The position numbers were made by a program, and so were the translations under genes. Shown piece by piece: positions 35,690-48,658 of a stretch of 64,000 bases of DNA. The notes under the pieces were generated by a model. The model had not been told where the DNA came from and ran no database searches. It saw only the letters and a list, made by a program, of their open reading frames with translations. This DNA is from Patiria pectinifera. Its lineage: Eukaryota; Echinodermata; Asteroidea; Valvatida; Asterinidae. Numbering within the stretch: position 1 is the first letter of the stretch; each line of letters opens with the position of its first letter. Where the stretch lies: positions 1,426,001-1,490,000 of the forward strand of contig CM057130.1 of the NCBI GenBank assembly GCA_029964075.1, read 5' to 3'.

Positions 35690-38600
35690 CTGAGAAGTAC
35701 AAGAAAAAATCATTAAACTTCTTTAATTCACGGAGAGTTGGCACTCACACAATGTGCTCATATCTGTTCATTTTGTTAGCTTTGTTCCGTTTTAAACTGG
35801 ACTAAAACTGTGGTACATACGACGAACAAGGTTTTTATCAATTCATAAGGTGGAATTTTGCGTCGGGGTGATGTAAATCAAATTAGTTTATTTTGCCCTT
35901 CACCGACGCATAAACACTGCCGTAACATCTCCTCCTGTGTCCGCTTATCTCGATTCTCCTGGATCAATCGCCGCTTGGCCGGCCCTCCTCTGATAACGAT
36001 AAAAGGTTGTTATCATTGATTTGGGCGGAAGAGGGCGCCCTAGGCCTTCAACACTGTCGGAGTTTCGCTGGCACGCACATCTATACATTTTTACAGCTAT
36101 TACATTGTTAATAGCCATTGAACAAAAATCGACAGCACTTAAACAATTGTTAACACTGAAAGTTTCTGCTCTAGATAGCGAACGCTTCCTTACGGCCAGC
36201 AAAGCTGTGATATTGGGCCCCGGTTTACAGTATCGAACAACTGTTGAATAACTTACGATCTGGAGCCATGCCCACACTGATGCATTTCTTGTACCGGCAC
36301 TGCTGGCATTGGTTCCTGGTCGTCTTGTCGATTACGCACTCTTCGTTCCATTTACAGTAATAGCTCAGGCCTTTCTGAATCGTCCGCCGAAAGAAACCCT
36401 AATTTTATCAACAAAAATGAAAGGATTGAATTCTTCAGAGGGAGAGCAATTAATGCAAAGGCATGGGATTGATACTGTTAAAAATTTAGTTCTCTGACCT
36501 TTTGCTTTGAATGCAAGGTTGTTATCTGAAGTGTTTTCACCAAGGAGCTTTAAATAATAACAGCAGACTCTAAAAGGATTTTGTTAAAAAAGAAATACAT
36601 AATTTCATCGTTCGTGCCCATAATCTTACTGACGACAGCGTATAGTTGCAGAGTATGGTCAATGTCTATAAGACTTTAATGTCTGCTCTTCTTCAGATTC
36701 CAAATACAACTCTTAGACCGTAATTGTATTTGTACAGTTTGGTTCTACCTTGCAGCCTTCGCACGTCATACAACGGTAGTGGTAACCAGTGGCAGCATCC
36801 CCGCACACGACGCAGGGCTCAGGCCCATTGGTCAGGTCCATGTAGCTTGGTATGTAAGGGGTACCTGTATTAATACACACAAAAATGACAATGGAAATAC
36901 ATTATTCACGAAGGTTGTTGATTTTCCGTGTAGCCTACATGTTTATTTATTTTCACCCTTTATTTGGGCATTCAATTTACAGGAGAGTACATTGTACACT
37001 GTCCGAAACGTTGAGTTTTCCACAAGTTCTTTTCAGAACCACACTAACTCACAAAAGAGACCTCCTTTCAGGTTGTACAATCGCAAACTTACCCTTTCTT
37101 CTGATTTTACCATTCAAGCCATCAAATCTTAAGATGCCGAATTTAATCATTTTCCTGTCCTCAATTCTAATTTAATTTTTCAGTAATGTTGATTTAGTGC
37201 AAAACAGTCAGTCAATGCATATATTATAAGGTTTTCTCATGAGAAAACCTTATACATGCTCTTTTCATAATTTGTACAGAATGTTCCGCGTTCCTATCGT
37301 AACATTACACATCACACCATCAGCTAGCGACAACTGCAGGCGTCAAGATCTAATAATGGACTATCCAATTTTTTTTTCAAACAAATAGAGACATACATGT
37401 TTGCGCAAAAAAAGAAGCTTCAGTGTGAATTTATTTCACGGCCACGAGTTTACCAACGACGTGTGCACGCGTCGCATGAAACTTTAGCCAATCAGAATCG
37501 AGAGTGTCTAATGCTACACGGTCAGGACTGTTGATAACGATATACGATTCGAAGTGTTTACATAATTATTGCCGCCAACGCCACGTTGCCGTACGAGTAT
37601 ATACAGACAAGGGAATATTTCCTGTTACAGCATCCTTTTGGACTTTGAAGCTGTGTATATAATTGTAGTTCCAAGCACGAGCAATATGCTCGGGGAATGA
37701 TATTTTTTCCTAATATAAAGTCTGGATATGATTTTACATGTACATTTTATACATATACTAGAGTTTTGAACTAACAAAGAATTATTGAAAGACTTTTTCC
37801 ATAACCAAACAAAAGCGACACGTACTGCCTTTCTAAAGCAAAGACTCTTTGACGTGTTTTAAAAAGTAAGGTGAAGTGCGAGGTCTGAACTAATCAGCAG
37901 GAATTAGTCCTGCCAGTACAGCCTCGTTTTCACCGTTCAATGCAAATGCCCTACTGCCTTTGTTGTTTGTCTCCAGTAGGCCGGCTACACGTGGCCTCAT
38001 TCACCTCTTCACATTTTTTTAACCCTACGGTCAATCAACCTAAGGATGAATCGTCTGCATCAGATAACACTATCTCATAAACTGTTAATACTATTTGTTC
38101 GAGCGACAAGAGAAAGATAATAATGGAAAATAAAAGTGTAATAAGGGGTTCAAGGGACCGAACACGAAGGTAACGCGTGAATTCGGGGAAAACTCCCAAC
38201 TTTGGCGAGTGGCTGTTACGACACTCTTATAACTTATAACTTACCTAATAACTAAATGCCGGGCACATGGACATAATTATGACAACCGTATTAACCTGGT
38301 ACCGTGTACACTACCAGCCCACCGAAGCTTTTTAGCAACAATAGCGTAAAAAGTGCCTTCTTATTTATATTTTACGATTCTTTTAGAACTAGAAGGAGGG
38401 GTTGGATAGAAAGGTGGCTAATAAAACAGAGGTGGCGTCTTACGTTTCCGAAAGTATGGGGGATCATAGTAGTTCTGCCTATCCATAAATCCCAAAATGT
38501 AGCGGCCGGAAAATAATTAAACAGTACGCGTGGAGCTGGAGCTATAATATAAATATTTATGATTGGGGCACTGTTTATTGCACACACAACATATGAATAC

Positions 38601-41600
38601 AGCATTCCATTTTTTTACAGTTTCACATTTTTTTATAACGAAAACTGTTTTCTTGAACATCGAGGTGCAAAGTGCAATCAAACATAGGTTTTCTAAATAA
38701 TTCGCTGGCAGAATGAGGGGGCGGGGGGGGGGGATGAGGGACGAACCAATGAAATTGAATTTTACAGCAGAACACGGATACCCACATTAAGGACAATAGC
38801 CTACCAGCCACCTTTGATTCGGTCTTATGTATTAAACCTTTTTTTCACATGGAGCTCCATCGGCCACTTTGAGCACTCATGCATGTTTTACGAGATGTTC
38901 TAGTCTGTGCACTAGTAATAGCCTTGATGCAAGACATTATTACTGTTTACACAACCAATCATCCACCTGTATGTTGACCCTATAATGTGTTACTCCATGC
39001 ATGATGAACACAAAATGTTGCGGGTGGAAACCAGAAATATCTTACTAAAAATACTATGCTCGTGGCTAAAGTGTGCAAGTTTATTGCTTCTGCCTGAAGA
39101 AATTGGACGATAAAGCCTGGGTCCCGCCACGATCTTGGTTGTATAACGCTTACGTGGGCGAAGGACGCATATTGATCCATGTCTTCGACAGAAAAGAAAT
39201 GGAATACGAACGTCAAATACATCATAGCAGTTTATTAAATGCTCTTTCTTTGATGCGACTTGAGACGCGTGCATAGCAAAATATAGAACTTAAATGATGT
39301 TTGCAGAATTGTTCTGGATCCCCTTTAACATACGGCAAGTCGATCTGGGGCAATTTACAAAAAAAATTAGCTTAATTAGCAGCGATTGTTCTGCTAAGAA
39401 CAGGAACGTTTCTGCTAAGTCTCGCCAATCGAAAACATATTAGTGAGCACCCCCCCCCCCAATTTGGGAATATTGAAATTTTTGATCAGGGGTGTGCACC
39501 CAACCAGTCCATGGTAATTTCAGGTTGTCCCCACTGCTGCTGCACGAAAATCTGAAATTGAGCATATTAATGGCACATGCTCTATGGCCTATATAGTTTG
39601 TGGCTGATGCCCGGTTTACCTTTGCTTGATAATAATGTGTTTCGCTAAACAGCGTGTTCTGCTAACCAGTTCAATCATGGTGCTTGCCAGCAGACCTATT
39701 TTACGAGCCGGTAGGGGCAAGGATGGACAATTATTTGACGCCTGGAACCAAGACTAGCTCAAGCGCAGTGTCCTTGAGCAGGTGACGATATCCTTTGCAT
39801 CACCAGCCATGCGGCAGGATGGAATGAGCCAACTGGACCAATAATTACGTAACGCAGCACACCAACCGGCATGCCAGTCGCATCGCATGCACAGGTTCCT
39901 TCGCCCTGATGTGGCAACGAAACGGCACGATCACTTCTCCCATCCATTAATGATCAACGACAGGAAATGAGTTTAAGACTGGCCGGGAATTGCGATGCAA
40001 AAACCGCCAAAATCTGTCACTCAGTTGCGTAAAATCGATGCGTAGGCCTATCTTATAGTAGGCACAGTCCTCCACGATGTAGTTAGTGTTATGTAAAACA
40101 AGATTTGAGTTTTGCAGAACTCAGTCATATTTACAATAAAATCAAATTGTGGACCGGCAAGTTTCATGTACTTGAAATCGTGACCTCGAATTATAAAATC
40201 GGAAAAGTGTCTGAAGTCTGAAGAATGAAGATCAAGGGAAGGCTCAAGAGAATATTTCCTTAGAAATGAATAAGTATTAGGCCTATATGAACTAAGTTGT
40301 ATAAAAATACACAGCAACCGTGCGATCACCAACTGCATGGGCCATATCAAATTGTGAAAATTTAAGCACATGAAATAAAACTACATGAGCTCAAAACACT
40401 TCAACTGTAATGCTCTGATGCAATGTACCCTTCTATTTTCATAATTCATTTCAATGTCATATCAAGTGTCTTAAAAAATCAACCTGCATTTCTACCGCAT
40501 GCAGTTGTTAATTTTGGTTGATTTCAAATCAACGGCGGATCGGGGGGGGGGGCAACAACGCAAAAAAGTGCCGTCGCAAAAAAAGTAGCCACTGCGTACA
40601 CCACCCACAAAACTTAACAAAACCAATACATAGTGCCCCCACCCCTTGCTTTTCATATTACATTCGGGGCGGAACATTTGTGGACCCACTTTTCGGGGGG
40701 AAAAAACTTTTTGGGCCCACCCCCCCCCAAAAAAAAATTTGTGTTCTGGATCCGACCTTGCCCAAAATAGCTTTCCCAATTTCCGCTCTCTTTAATTGGG
40801 TTTTATAGCTAGTAATCCATAACGAATGAATTAAATGAGTGTATAGGTGATATATTGGTAGTTAAAATGGTGGGCAGACTTTAAAACGATATTAGTGCAC
40901 TTCTTTTCTTTCACTATATCGTGACGGTGAAAAAAAACTTCTGTTGATGTGGCAGCACAATCGAAGTTTGTACAGCATACCTTTGTTGTTACCATGCATG
41001 TACATTGTGCCAACCATGGAGCGCCCTGGAATCTGTTTTTATCAACGGTTGCCTTCCATTCTAACGAACTGAACCCATAACAAGAATGATTCAGCCACAC
41101 AATCAACGCTTATCGCGCCTTGTCCTCATGGCATTAGGCTGGTCAGGGACAATCCAACTACGAAAGAAAAACTTGTTTGCTATACACATCTTCTTATTCT
41201 CAGAAAAATCAACAGACCTCATTTAGTCCTTGTACCCATCGAGCTTCATGTTGTTGTTAAGATCGCAACAGCCGTCCAAGATGAGTGTCGCTTATACCAC
41301 GTACAAGAGCAACCAAAGCAGTATTACCTTTTGCTTTAGTTTATGGACACTTTTTTAGCGAACTTAGTTTAAATCAAAGAAAGACACGCCTAATGGCTGA
41401 GAAACATTACTTTCTTTAAAGCAACATTCCCACCTCGGCAAATCGATTCCCGCTGTTCCTGTTACGTAACAGGGCATAATACACTACCTTTTAAGCCCTA
41501 CATTACAGTAGACCACATCTCTGTTTGCGCTGGTCCAGCATCCTGACCCTTTATTGCTTTTTAGCAGAGCAGTTGTGTTTGTGTGGGATTTGTTTCAGCA

Positions 41601-44600
41601 TGTGAGGTTGAGGTCTTGGGACAGGTACCACACTGTCCTTTTGTTCCCGTTTTCCGCTGTCTCTGTTTACAAAGCATTTGTAATCTGGTAACAGGCTTTA
41701 ATGTGTAAGCAGACAACATGCACGGCCTCCGCACAGCCAGGTATAACCCCATCAGGTCAACGGGGGGCCTAGGCCGGCAGCGATGGCGCCCACTCGGCCA
41801 AGGTTGATGAGTAGGCGATATTTGGAGGGTACCAAAATGATGCAGAGGACGATGCATGCAGTAACGAGTTTCTTGATACAAGGCTGTAGTTGAACCGAAC
41901 TCAGTTATGGTATCAAGCACATGAACAACACATAAGGAGCCCTTCTCCCTACTTTCCGATCCACCACACTGTGGATTTATCATGATTGTAGGGAAAGACT
42001 ATATATGGCACATACCGAAGGGACTTTACATTTCGTATGAACTGTTTTACCTCTCATAGAGCAAAGGCTCTAAACAAAGAGGAAGCCCAAATTACAGCCA
42101 ACATGTACATTATTTTGGGGGTTTTCCCAACGTTCCTTGAACGAAAAGTGCGTACAAATTTGTGGGAATGCCAAGGCCTGTATCTCGATACACAAAAATA
42201 TACCAACTGGCATTAATTTGCCATACGCAAGCACGATAAAGGGAATGTAGGCTGATTTACCTTTAAAACAATTTGTATGTTTCCCAGAAGTGCTCCTGTG
42301 GCTTAAAGTCGTTCATTTATCATCGATGGTAGCTTACCATCATCTCTATAAATTTAAAAAAACGACATTAATTGCAGAATGTCCGGACAGCACGATTATC
42401 TTATGATGTGTGTACTGTTGGCACACTGCCCGGCATTGTGTGGGAATAATTGCATCCATATGCACGTATTATGTAACTGGCAAAGTTACGTTCCCCAAAT
42501 TTCAAGGAAAACGAACCCTAATTACCAGACCTTACTGAGTCGTTGCCCTAACCAGAAGGCCTTGTGCAACCCGCAAATCTCCACACAAAACGCCCACTAT
42601 AATACACGCGGGTAGGCCGGCAGTAAAGGAACGGTATAACACGGCTGTTTTGGCCAAGAAACTACGCCAAATGGTGCATTAGTGGGAAGAAAAACATCGT
42701 GATATCAGAAACATGATTAATTTTCTAAGAATTGAATCTGAAGTCCAACAGTGAAAATGTGTAAGCGCTGAAAAGGTTATTAACCTTGATTTCGATTGAA
42801 AATTGGAGGGTTGATTCGTCCATGATTCAATTTTACATTGTTGTGCAGAGAAACTGAAGTGTGTATATTATTGATTATGTGATATATATGTACCCTCATA
42901 TTATGCACGATTTTTGATAAAATATTAAATTTAATACCTGCATTATGTTTCCGTGACATCATCGATTTAAAAATCACTGGTATACCACCATGAAGCTATT
43001 TTTACGGCTCCACAATGCGTTCATTATTTACTGGTTCACCGAGTCCCGATGTCCGCCGTCTGTGTTTACAATGCATTCGTAATCCTGTGGTATAACAAGT
43101 TTTGTTTATGCATGTAACCCCATTAAGGTCAACGGATGATGGTGGTGGCGGCTATTATATAACACCTTCTTATTCCTCCATGGTTGAACCAGTTTCCGTG
43201 GTTAAAAATGTTCCGAAGGCAATAACATGTATTATCACTCTAAATTGTCTGGTCCATATATAGTTAAATTACTCCCTAAATGTAGAAGAGAGAAAACCAC
43301 TCGTAACGAAAGAGTTTTCGGCCATATGCTCTAAAAAAGAGTGGAAGTTTTAATCTTTTACTGAGAAACACCACTCTAAAGGATGAAAACTTCACTCTAA
43401 AAGATGACAACTTTACTCTCAAAAGGGTGAAACACCACTCTTTTACAGAGCCATATGGCGGACAACTCTTTCGTTATGCGTGTTTTTTTTTCTTTTCTAT
43501 TTCACATTTAGAGAGTAGAGAGTTGTGAAAGTGCATTCAAACAAGGGGAGGGGGAATTTCTTCAGTAAATCGAATATGCACAGTCTGCTGAGTACTTTAC
43601 AGATTCCTCGTACATTTATATAAAACTTCGCTCTGTCATTAGAGACAAACAATTGCTTCATTACACCACTTGCACGGCTTGTTTTGTATATAACCATACA
43701 TTTTCAGATGTTTTACTAACCCATATCCATCCGTTAACATGCTTTTATGTACACAAAGTGCTTTCAGATTATTTGACAAACAATCATGTTCGCCAACGGT
43801 GCAAGACTTAATAAGGAGTTATTAAGGCTATATGTATTTTAATATTTTTCAATGGTACCATCACTTTAAATTGCTGGCACACTGCCCGCCATTGTGCCCG
43901 CGTGTTATGGGGGCACGAGTTACGTAACCTGCTCAAATATCACCGACCACTTCCACGAAATCTGTCCAGACTAGACCAGACCATGTTCGGTTGTTGTAAT
44001 AACAGTTACCCAGTCAACTGCGAAGTCCTTCAAAATCTCCGGAAGGCAATGATAATTCTTGTCAGACGCAATACGCCCACTCCATCATGGTAGGGGAAAT
44101 GCGTGCAAAATGAACATTGTGACAAAACGTAGGCAACGAAGTTCGTTGTATTAAGAATTTTAACCATTCATCTGAAATAATAAATTCCTGGGGAAAATTT
44201 CATCAGAATCTTAACCGGTGCACTTGATTATTGCCGTGATGTGGAACACTTTCCAGGTAAACGTGGCTTAAGAGTATACACCTTGTCAGTTGGACTGTTG
44301 ATTCGCTCATAAAAGGGGAGTTAAGACAATAGTCAGGGAAGTCTAAAACTTGGGTAAAACTTCTTAAAAATTGTTAAAATGCAACCCTTTACAACACATC
44401 AGACTCCATTCAAGTGCGGATTGAGTCCGGCCGTGATTTAGGAGCGCGCCAACCGCCAGGCCCACGAGGCGGAGTACGGCGCGGACGTACTACCAAGGCT
44501 ATAATAATACGGTTTGCGTGGCCGAGGTGGTTCAGTTGAATTTGAAATATACGTGTAATATCAGAATTTACGATCACCAGGCAGTGATTCATCAAATGGG

Positions 44601-46657
44601 AAGGTTTTTTTGTGTGAAGTGAGTAACCAAAAAACCGGATTATCACCTCTCCTAAGGCCGTGGCCTCGGAACGCTTACTTTATAACTTAAAACAAATGTT
44701 AAAGCTAATAAAATGGGATTTTTTTAACAACAACCTCAATCGTCAGGGCGTTAACAATTTTTAAAACTTCGGTTCCGACGGCTGAGTGTACTGCCGGCGC
44801 TGCGCCGAAACCGGAGAGAGAAAAGCAAGATTGGCAAATCAAGATTATCTTTAGAAGTACCTCTAAAACTTTTGTCTATTTAAAACTCACACATGAGATA
44901 CATTTCTAGTCTATGGCTAGACAATAAAAAGTCATGGTTAAAGAGCAAATTGACGTGGTCAAGGAACACACAATACTCAGTTGTAATTGACGTAATTTCA
45001 AATTTAATATAGGTCATAAAATATTTACCGGGAAGAATGTTGCAACCTGACGCCACTGTTTTACTTCATATCATCTCAATGAAGGTCAGTCATTTCAAAA
45101 ATGTTGAAAAGACATGAATCTGATGGGACTGAGCAACGTTTCCAATTTTGTTAGGAAATATGCTTGGAAAAATTTCTAGTCTCTCCATAGACTTTGCTGA
45201 AGTGGCGTCATGGATACTACATTCTTTCCTATTTACCAACAAAGTAAAGGGTGTCAGAGAAAGAAGAAGAAAGTGCGTTGTGGAAAAAAATCATTTTCAG
45301 ATTGTCTGAGCCCATGTTAAAATCAAATGCCAATTCTTATAAAGCATATGTATTGACTGCTTGACTGCTTTACATGCCATGCAACACACAAGTGCCGGGT
45401 TGCCAACCACTTTGTCATGCAAATGTGCCACATTGTTCACGCGTGCATTTAATGAGATTTATTGCGAGCCATTTCTGGAGCGCATGGACCTATTAAATTA
45501 AACCATACGTCACGTCATATCAATAATCAATACCACTTTCAATATGTTTCCCCATGATTGAAGTTGTATGTTCTGCGTTGCCTTTTGTGTTGATTTTCGC
45601 ATTAGCCTTGCACCACACCCTCTTTTCATGCATTCATTAGAGGCTAATTTCTTCGATCATACGCGTTTTCAATATTGTTAAAGTAATATCAATGATATAA
45701 GTATGAGATATTTCGAAGCAGAGGTCAAATTTCTATTAAAAAAAAAAGAGAGAGAAAAAGACACGAAACTGTGCAAAACGTTGATCGATTGACAAGAGAA
45801 GGAATTTTATCACCGGCGATGAGTGCGAACGTGAAAAAAATCTCTTAATCTTCATCATCATCATCATCATCTATCTGTACAGGCCTCTAATAAGAAGCTA
45901 AATGCTCCACTCAAAATGTCCAGCGTTTTCTATAAAATCCACGATCTCCATTTTCTTATCAAAACTGTGTCAATGCACAGGGTTTCCTTTCACAAACGAA
46001 AGAAAGTCTAATGATAGATTTTTCCCAATTTTCACAAAAATTTTGGCTTTTCCAATTTTCCCGTCATTGTAATTTTGTAGGTCAGTTTCCTCTGCACAAA
46101 AAAAGGCAGAGAAGGCCTCGTCGTCTAATACCAAACTACCACCACATAAATGTTAATTTTGGAAAGAATAGTGTACTCCGGGGGCACTTTGTTCGATGTT
46201 TTTAGAGACAATTTTCTTAAAAAGTATTTATGGTCAAATTGATCAACTGAAAATGTGGCGTATGGTGCCGGTGGTCAAAGATGTACAGTGTATTGCTATT
46301 TAATTAATTTTTTTAAATGTATGTAATTTTAATGCCATATGACACATCTAAATTTTCGTTAGGGCACAATTGCAGAATACCCCGCCACTCGATCTATCCA
46401 CCTCGTAGCCGGAGACTCAATATTTGATTTGAACTTGTGAAGAATAAAATGAAGCAGTTTTAAGCTTTATGGAACATGACAATCTCGCACGCGGCACCCG
46501 AATTACTAACAAAGACCTTGGAACAAATTCATCGCAACCATCTTCTCTTTAGAGATCAAAACAGGCACATTTTCCGGGATAAATACAAATTCACAGAAAA
46601 AAATCACAACTGAAACACAGCCTTACCAAACTTGTACTTTGTCATCGAACGTTCCAT
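32898..46657 (-). CDS. THR: Thyroid hormone receptor (nuclear receptor NR1A), eight coding exons
   Basis: Ligand-regulated transcription factor that pairs with RXR on hormone response elements. Minus-strand exons: 46657-46627 (probable first), 36864-36749, 36398-36257, 35689-35481, 34934-34800, 34288-34030, 33522-33395, 33023-32898 (TAA). The sum is 1146 bp, 381 codons plus stop, and all phases agree. The DBD has the P-box CEGCKGFF and is preceded by YIPSYMD, a thyroid-receptor signature (YIPSYLDK in vertebrates). The hinge has [19 protein letters not shown]. The ligand domain carries [31 protein letters not shown] and a C-terminal AF-2 helix [10 protein letters not shown]. The A/B region is very short, about 30 residues. 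The family call is firm. The first exon rests on phase, donor and position only. Vertebrate alpha/beta naming does not apply because that duplication is vertebrate-specific. Confidence 0.95.
35920..35997 (-). pseudogene. Partial duplicate of the THR hinge exon in the adjacent intron
   Basis: About 75 bases match the middle of the real exon at 35600-35680 ([17 protein letters not shown] region) at high identity, about 320 bases upstream on the minus strand. An extra GGCC in the copy shifts the frame, and I see no matching acceptor or donor. It therefore looks like a non-functional tandem duplicate rather than an alternative exon. Confidence 0.8.
36257..36864 (-). other. THR: THR DNA-binding domain exons
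   Basis: Exon 36864-36749 encodes the first C4 zinc finger, [18 protein letters not shown], ending in EGCK at the conserved intron position. Exon 36398-36257 encodes [11 protein letters not shown] and the second finger, with spacing C-x5-C-x9-C-x2-C and the D-box-side sequence [17 protein letters not shown]. Compared with vertebrate receptors, two residues are missing before the second finger (QKGLSYYC against QKNLHPTYSC). Confidence 0.95.
37228..37253. repeat. Perfect short palindrome in THR intron 1
   Basis: Self-complementary about TCTCATGAGA with arms reading AAGGTTTTC / GAAAACCTT. Function unknown. Confidence 0.8.
37260..41500. other. THR intron 1, 3' part, no exon seen
   Basis: Mixed unique sequence with poly-G tracts (38720, 40540), a poly-C tract (39449) and degraded MITE pieces (39400-39690). 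I looked for alternative N-terminal exons ending in phase 1 and found none I could defend. Confidence 0.3.
41500..42610. repeat. Segmental duplication in THR intron 1, copy A
   Basis: Shares ordered blocks with 43010-44100: TCTGTTTACAAAGCATTTGT / TGTGTTTACAATGCATTCGT, ACCCCATCAGGTCAACGG / ACCCCATTAAGGTCAACGG, GGCACACTGCCCGGCATTGT / GGCACACTGCCCGCCATTGT, and GCCCACT near both ends. Identity is moderate, so the event is old. Confidence 0.65.
43010..44100. repeat. Segmental duplication in THR intron 1, copy B
   Basis: Downstream partner of 41500-42610, with the MITE at 43300-43481 inserted between shared blocks. Confidence 0.65.
43300..43481. mobile_element. MITE with internal 22-bp minisatellite
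   Basis: Inverted ends TAACGAAAGAG..GCCATATG and CATATGGC..CTCTTTCGTTA. Between them are about four tandem copies of a unit like CACTCTAAAAGATGACAACTT, each carrying ACTCT. Confidence 0.75.
44101..46626. other. THR intron 1, 5' part, no exon seen
   Basis: Contains a tRNA-like A-box phrase (GTGGCCGAGGTGGTTCAG, 44518-44535) without a B box, an (ATC)n microsatellite at 45849-45871, and otherwise unique AT-rich sequence. Confidence 0.3.
46627..46657 (-). CDS. THR: Probable first coding exon of THR
   Basis: Thirty-one bases read [10 protein letters not shown] plus one base, followed by a strong donor (G|GTAAGG). Phase 1 is exactly what the zinc-finger exon at 36864 needs, giving [14 protein letters not shown]. 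The leader is AAAAAGATGG. The intron is 9.8 kb. Alternative N-terminal exons in that intron cannot be excluded. Confidence 0.62.
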
Positions 46658-47622
46658 CTTTTTGCTCTACCTCTGGACAAACGAGAGGGAGAAAAGAATC
46701 CGATCCTCAAGAAGCTGGGTTGGTCGAGATTGTCTCCGTACCACACGCGTACAAGGTGAGGGTCGCAGCAATACGATGTGATCTTCGCTTGCCTGTGTCC
46801 TGATCTTTTACAGGCCAGCCCTTCGATAGTGGCACAATAGAGTCCGTTCTTCTCGAGCTACGAGCACCTCGTACCTCCGTGCTGCCTCCTGGGTTGTTAT
46901 TCCCCCATAGCGCAGGAAGCTTCTATCTTCATTGCGCCAATCAGTACCGGTCCAGTGCAGTTTGTGTGGGTGGAGAGGGGGGGGGGAAGGTTTCCTAAGC
47001 AGGACACGTGAGGTCACGGCTACATTAACGACTTAACAAAAAATGATTAAGAAAACTTTCCCCTTGATTTTGTTGACCGAAGATTCTTCTCCTAAAGTGT
47101 GGACTGTGTCGGGAGCAACAAGTGTTCATTCCTTCAAATCGTTCTTGGCATTACGCTGGAATTTAGACCACCATTTCGGTGCTATATTTTCGCCCCTCCA
47201 CCCACTCCTTCGGATCCACCCCGAAATGTCCAGTATGGATTGGTCCACTTCTATCCATTCCAGTTGTTACGTAATCGTTTCTGCGCAGAGCCTGTAATTT
47301 GCATTCTTTAGGTCACTGACATTATGGTGAACGGGCAGTCCAAGGCCGTTTGAGTTAAATGGGTTTCTGGAGCCCTACGATGTTAAACTTAACTCAAGGC
47401 GCTCTTTGTGAATGTGCCGTGGAAAGTGAATAATACATTTTACATGTACTTAGGCCAACAAAAATAACAGTTCTGCTTCCGGTTATAGGTCCATGCCCTA
47501 CCTACTCTATTTTGACAGCCTATACCCTATTTCATTTTTATTTATTTTTGGAAAAATGAAGGGAAAAAACAGAAAATCATCAAGTACTACCTCTTAGTCT
47601 TACCCTAACTGTACGCAGACAC
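46658..47622 (-). promoter_or_regulatory. Probable THR 5' UTR and promoter region
   Basis: Lies immediately upstream of the putative THR start, with many CpG compared with the intron. No TATA box or initiator that I can place. The open frame at 46808-47017 has no supporting feature. Confidence 0.3.
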
Positions 47623-47922
47623 CTTATTATTATTATTTGTATTATTATTATTAATCATTTATTTTCTGGTAATGAAACCAAGGATCTCTCAAAAACGCCC
47701 TAAGCACTGTAGCTCGCAAGCCTGAAGAAACCAGTGGAGAGAAGACAATGAGAAGAATTTACAGTTTTAGAGGTGGGAGGAAAAGCCCAGAAGAATATTC
47801 TGGGGGAAAACCCACGGAATCAGGTAGGGACTGAAAACCTAATCCACACATTGGCACAGGCGGGATTCGAACCCGGGTCACAGCGGTGAAAGGCGAGTAA
47901 AGTACCGCTACGCCGAACCATG
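47623..47922 (-). mobile_element. tRNA-derived SINE, copy 2
   Basis: About 90% identical by eye to 9926-10216 over its length, including GGGTTCGAATCCCGCC on the minus strand and the (TTA)n tail seen on the plus strand. Confidence 0.8.
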
Positions 47923-48142
47923 ACATAGATTGTACACCAAACAAATTGCCAACAAAAATATTCCTTACATACCCGCTGAACTATTTGTTTTGGCCTTATG
48001 TAGAAACAAAATAAGCAAATATTTGTGTGTGTTTTCAATATTTGTTTGATTCATGAAGAAATGTGTCATTCCCTCTATTCCTCTTATACCAACTGCGTCT
48101 ATTTCCCGCTGAATTGTTGGGTGGAATGCCCACGAATGCATG

Positions 48143-48648
48143 TGTAACGAAGAAAAACGGTTCACTAAAGAAAATATCTGTAAAGGCCTGGTTCAAATTG
48201 ATAAGTCGCGAAAAATTTAATAGAAAACTGGGACAAATTTGCAAAAAAGAAAGAGACAGACTGAATTGGGATGGAACAAAAAAAAACCAACTCAGTGCCA
48301 ATAGCGGATTGCCTTAGAGTGTGTACAGACAGAGCCCATGATATCAATGACTCCAACAAGCAGACAAAACTAAGCAGGACAGGCACTCCAGTTAGGAGGA
48401 AAATATATTATATGCATGTGACTTGTCTCTGCTGATCTGCTGGGTGAACTAAAGTGGCTTGACCATGTGGCAGCTTATATAGGGGGGGGGACATGTGGGC
48501 TTAAGTAAACAAACAGGGGGTCACACTACTGAAAGGGGGGAGGAATCTTGAGTAACTAAAATGATTTCTTTGTTTTCTAAGGGGAGCTACTCCTATTTAA
48601 TACGCTATACATTATGAAAACATACAACTAAAACTGGGCCCTGCCACA
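48143..48648 (-). repeat. Left LTR (3' LTR in element orientation)
   Basis: 506 bp, TGTAAC to GCCACA on the plus strand. Contains TATATAAGC on the minus strand (48474-48482). Differs from the right LTR by a few substitutions and poly-G length. Preceded by CATG. Confidence 0.88.
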
Positions 48649-48658
48649 TTCACGCAAT

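Noticed and set aside
35945..36277. 110-codon minus-strand ORF near the THR DNA-binding exon
   Set aside because: Reads intron, the pseudo-exon fragment and a little of the exon edge in the wrong frame.
41561..41983. 140-codon minus-strand ORF in THR intron 1
   Set aside because: No domain, no codon bias, and it overlaps the decayed segmental duplication.
46808..47017. Alternative THR N-terminal exon
   Set aside because: No donor at its end in the required phase; the 31-base exon at 46627-46657 fits better.
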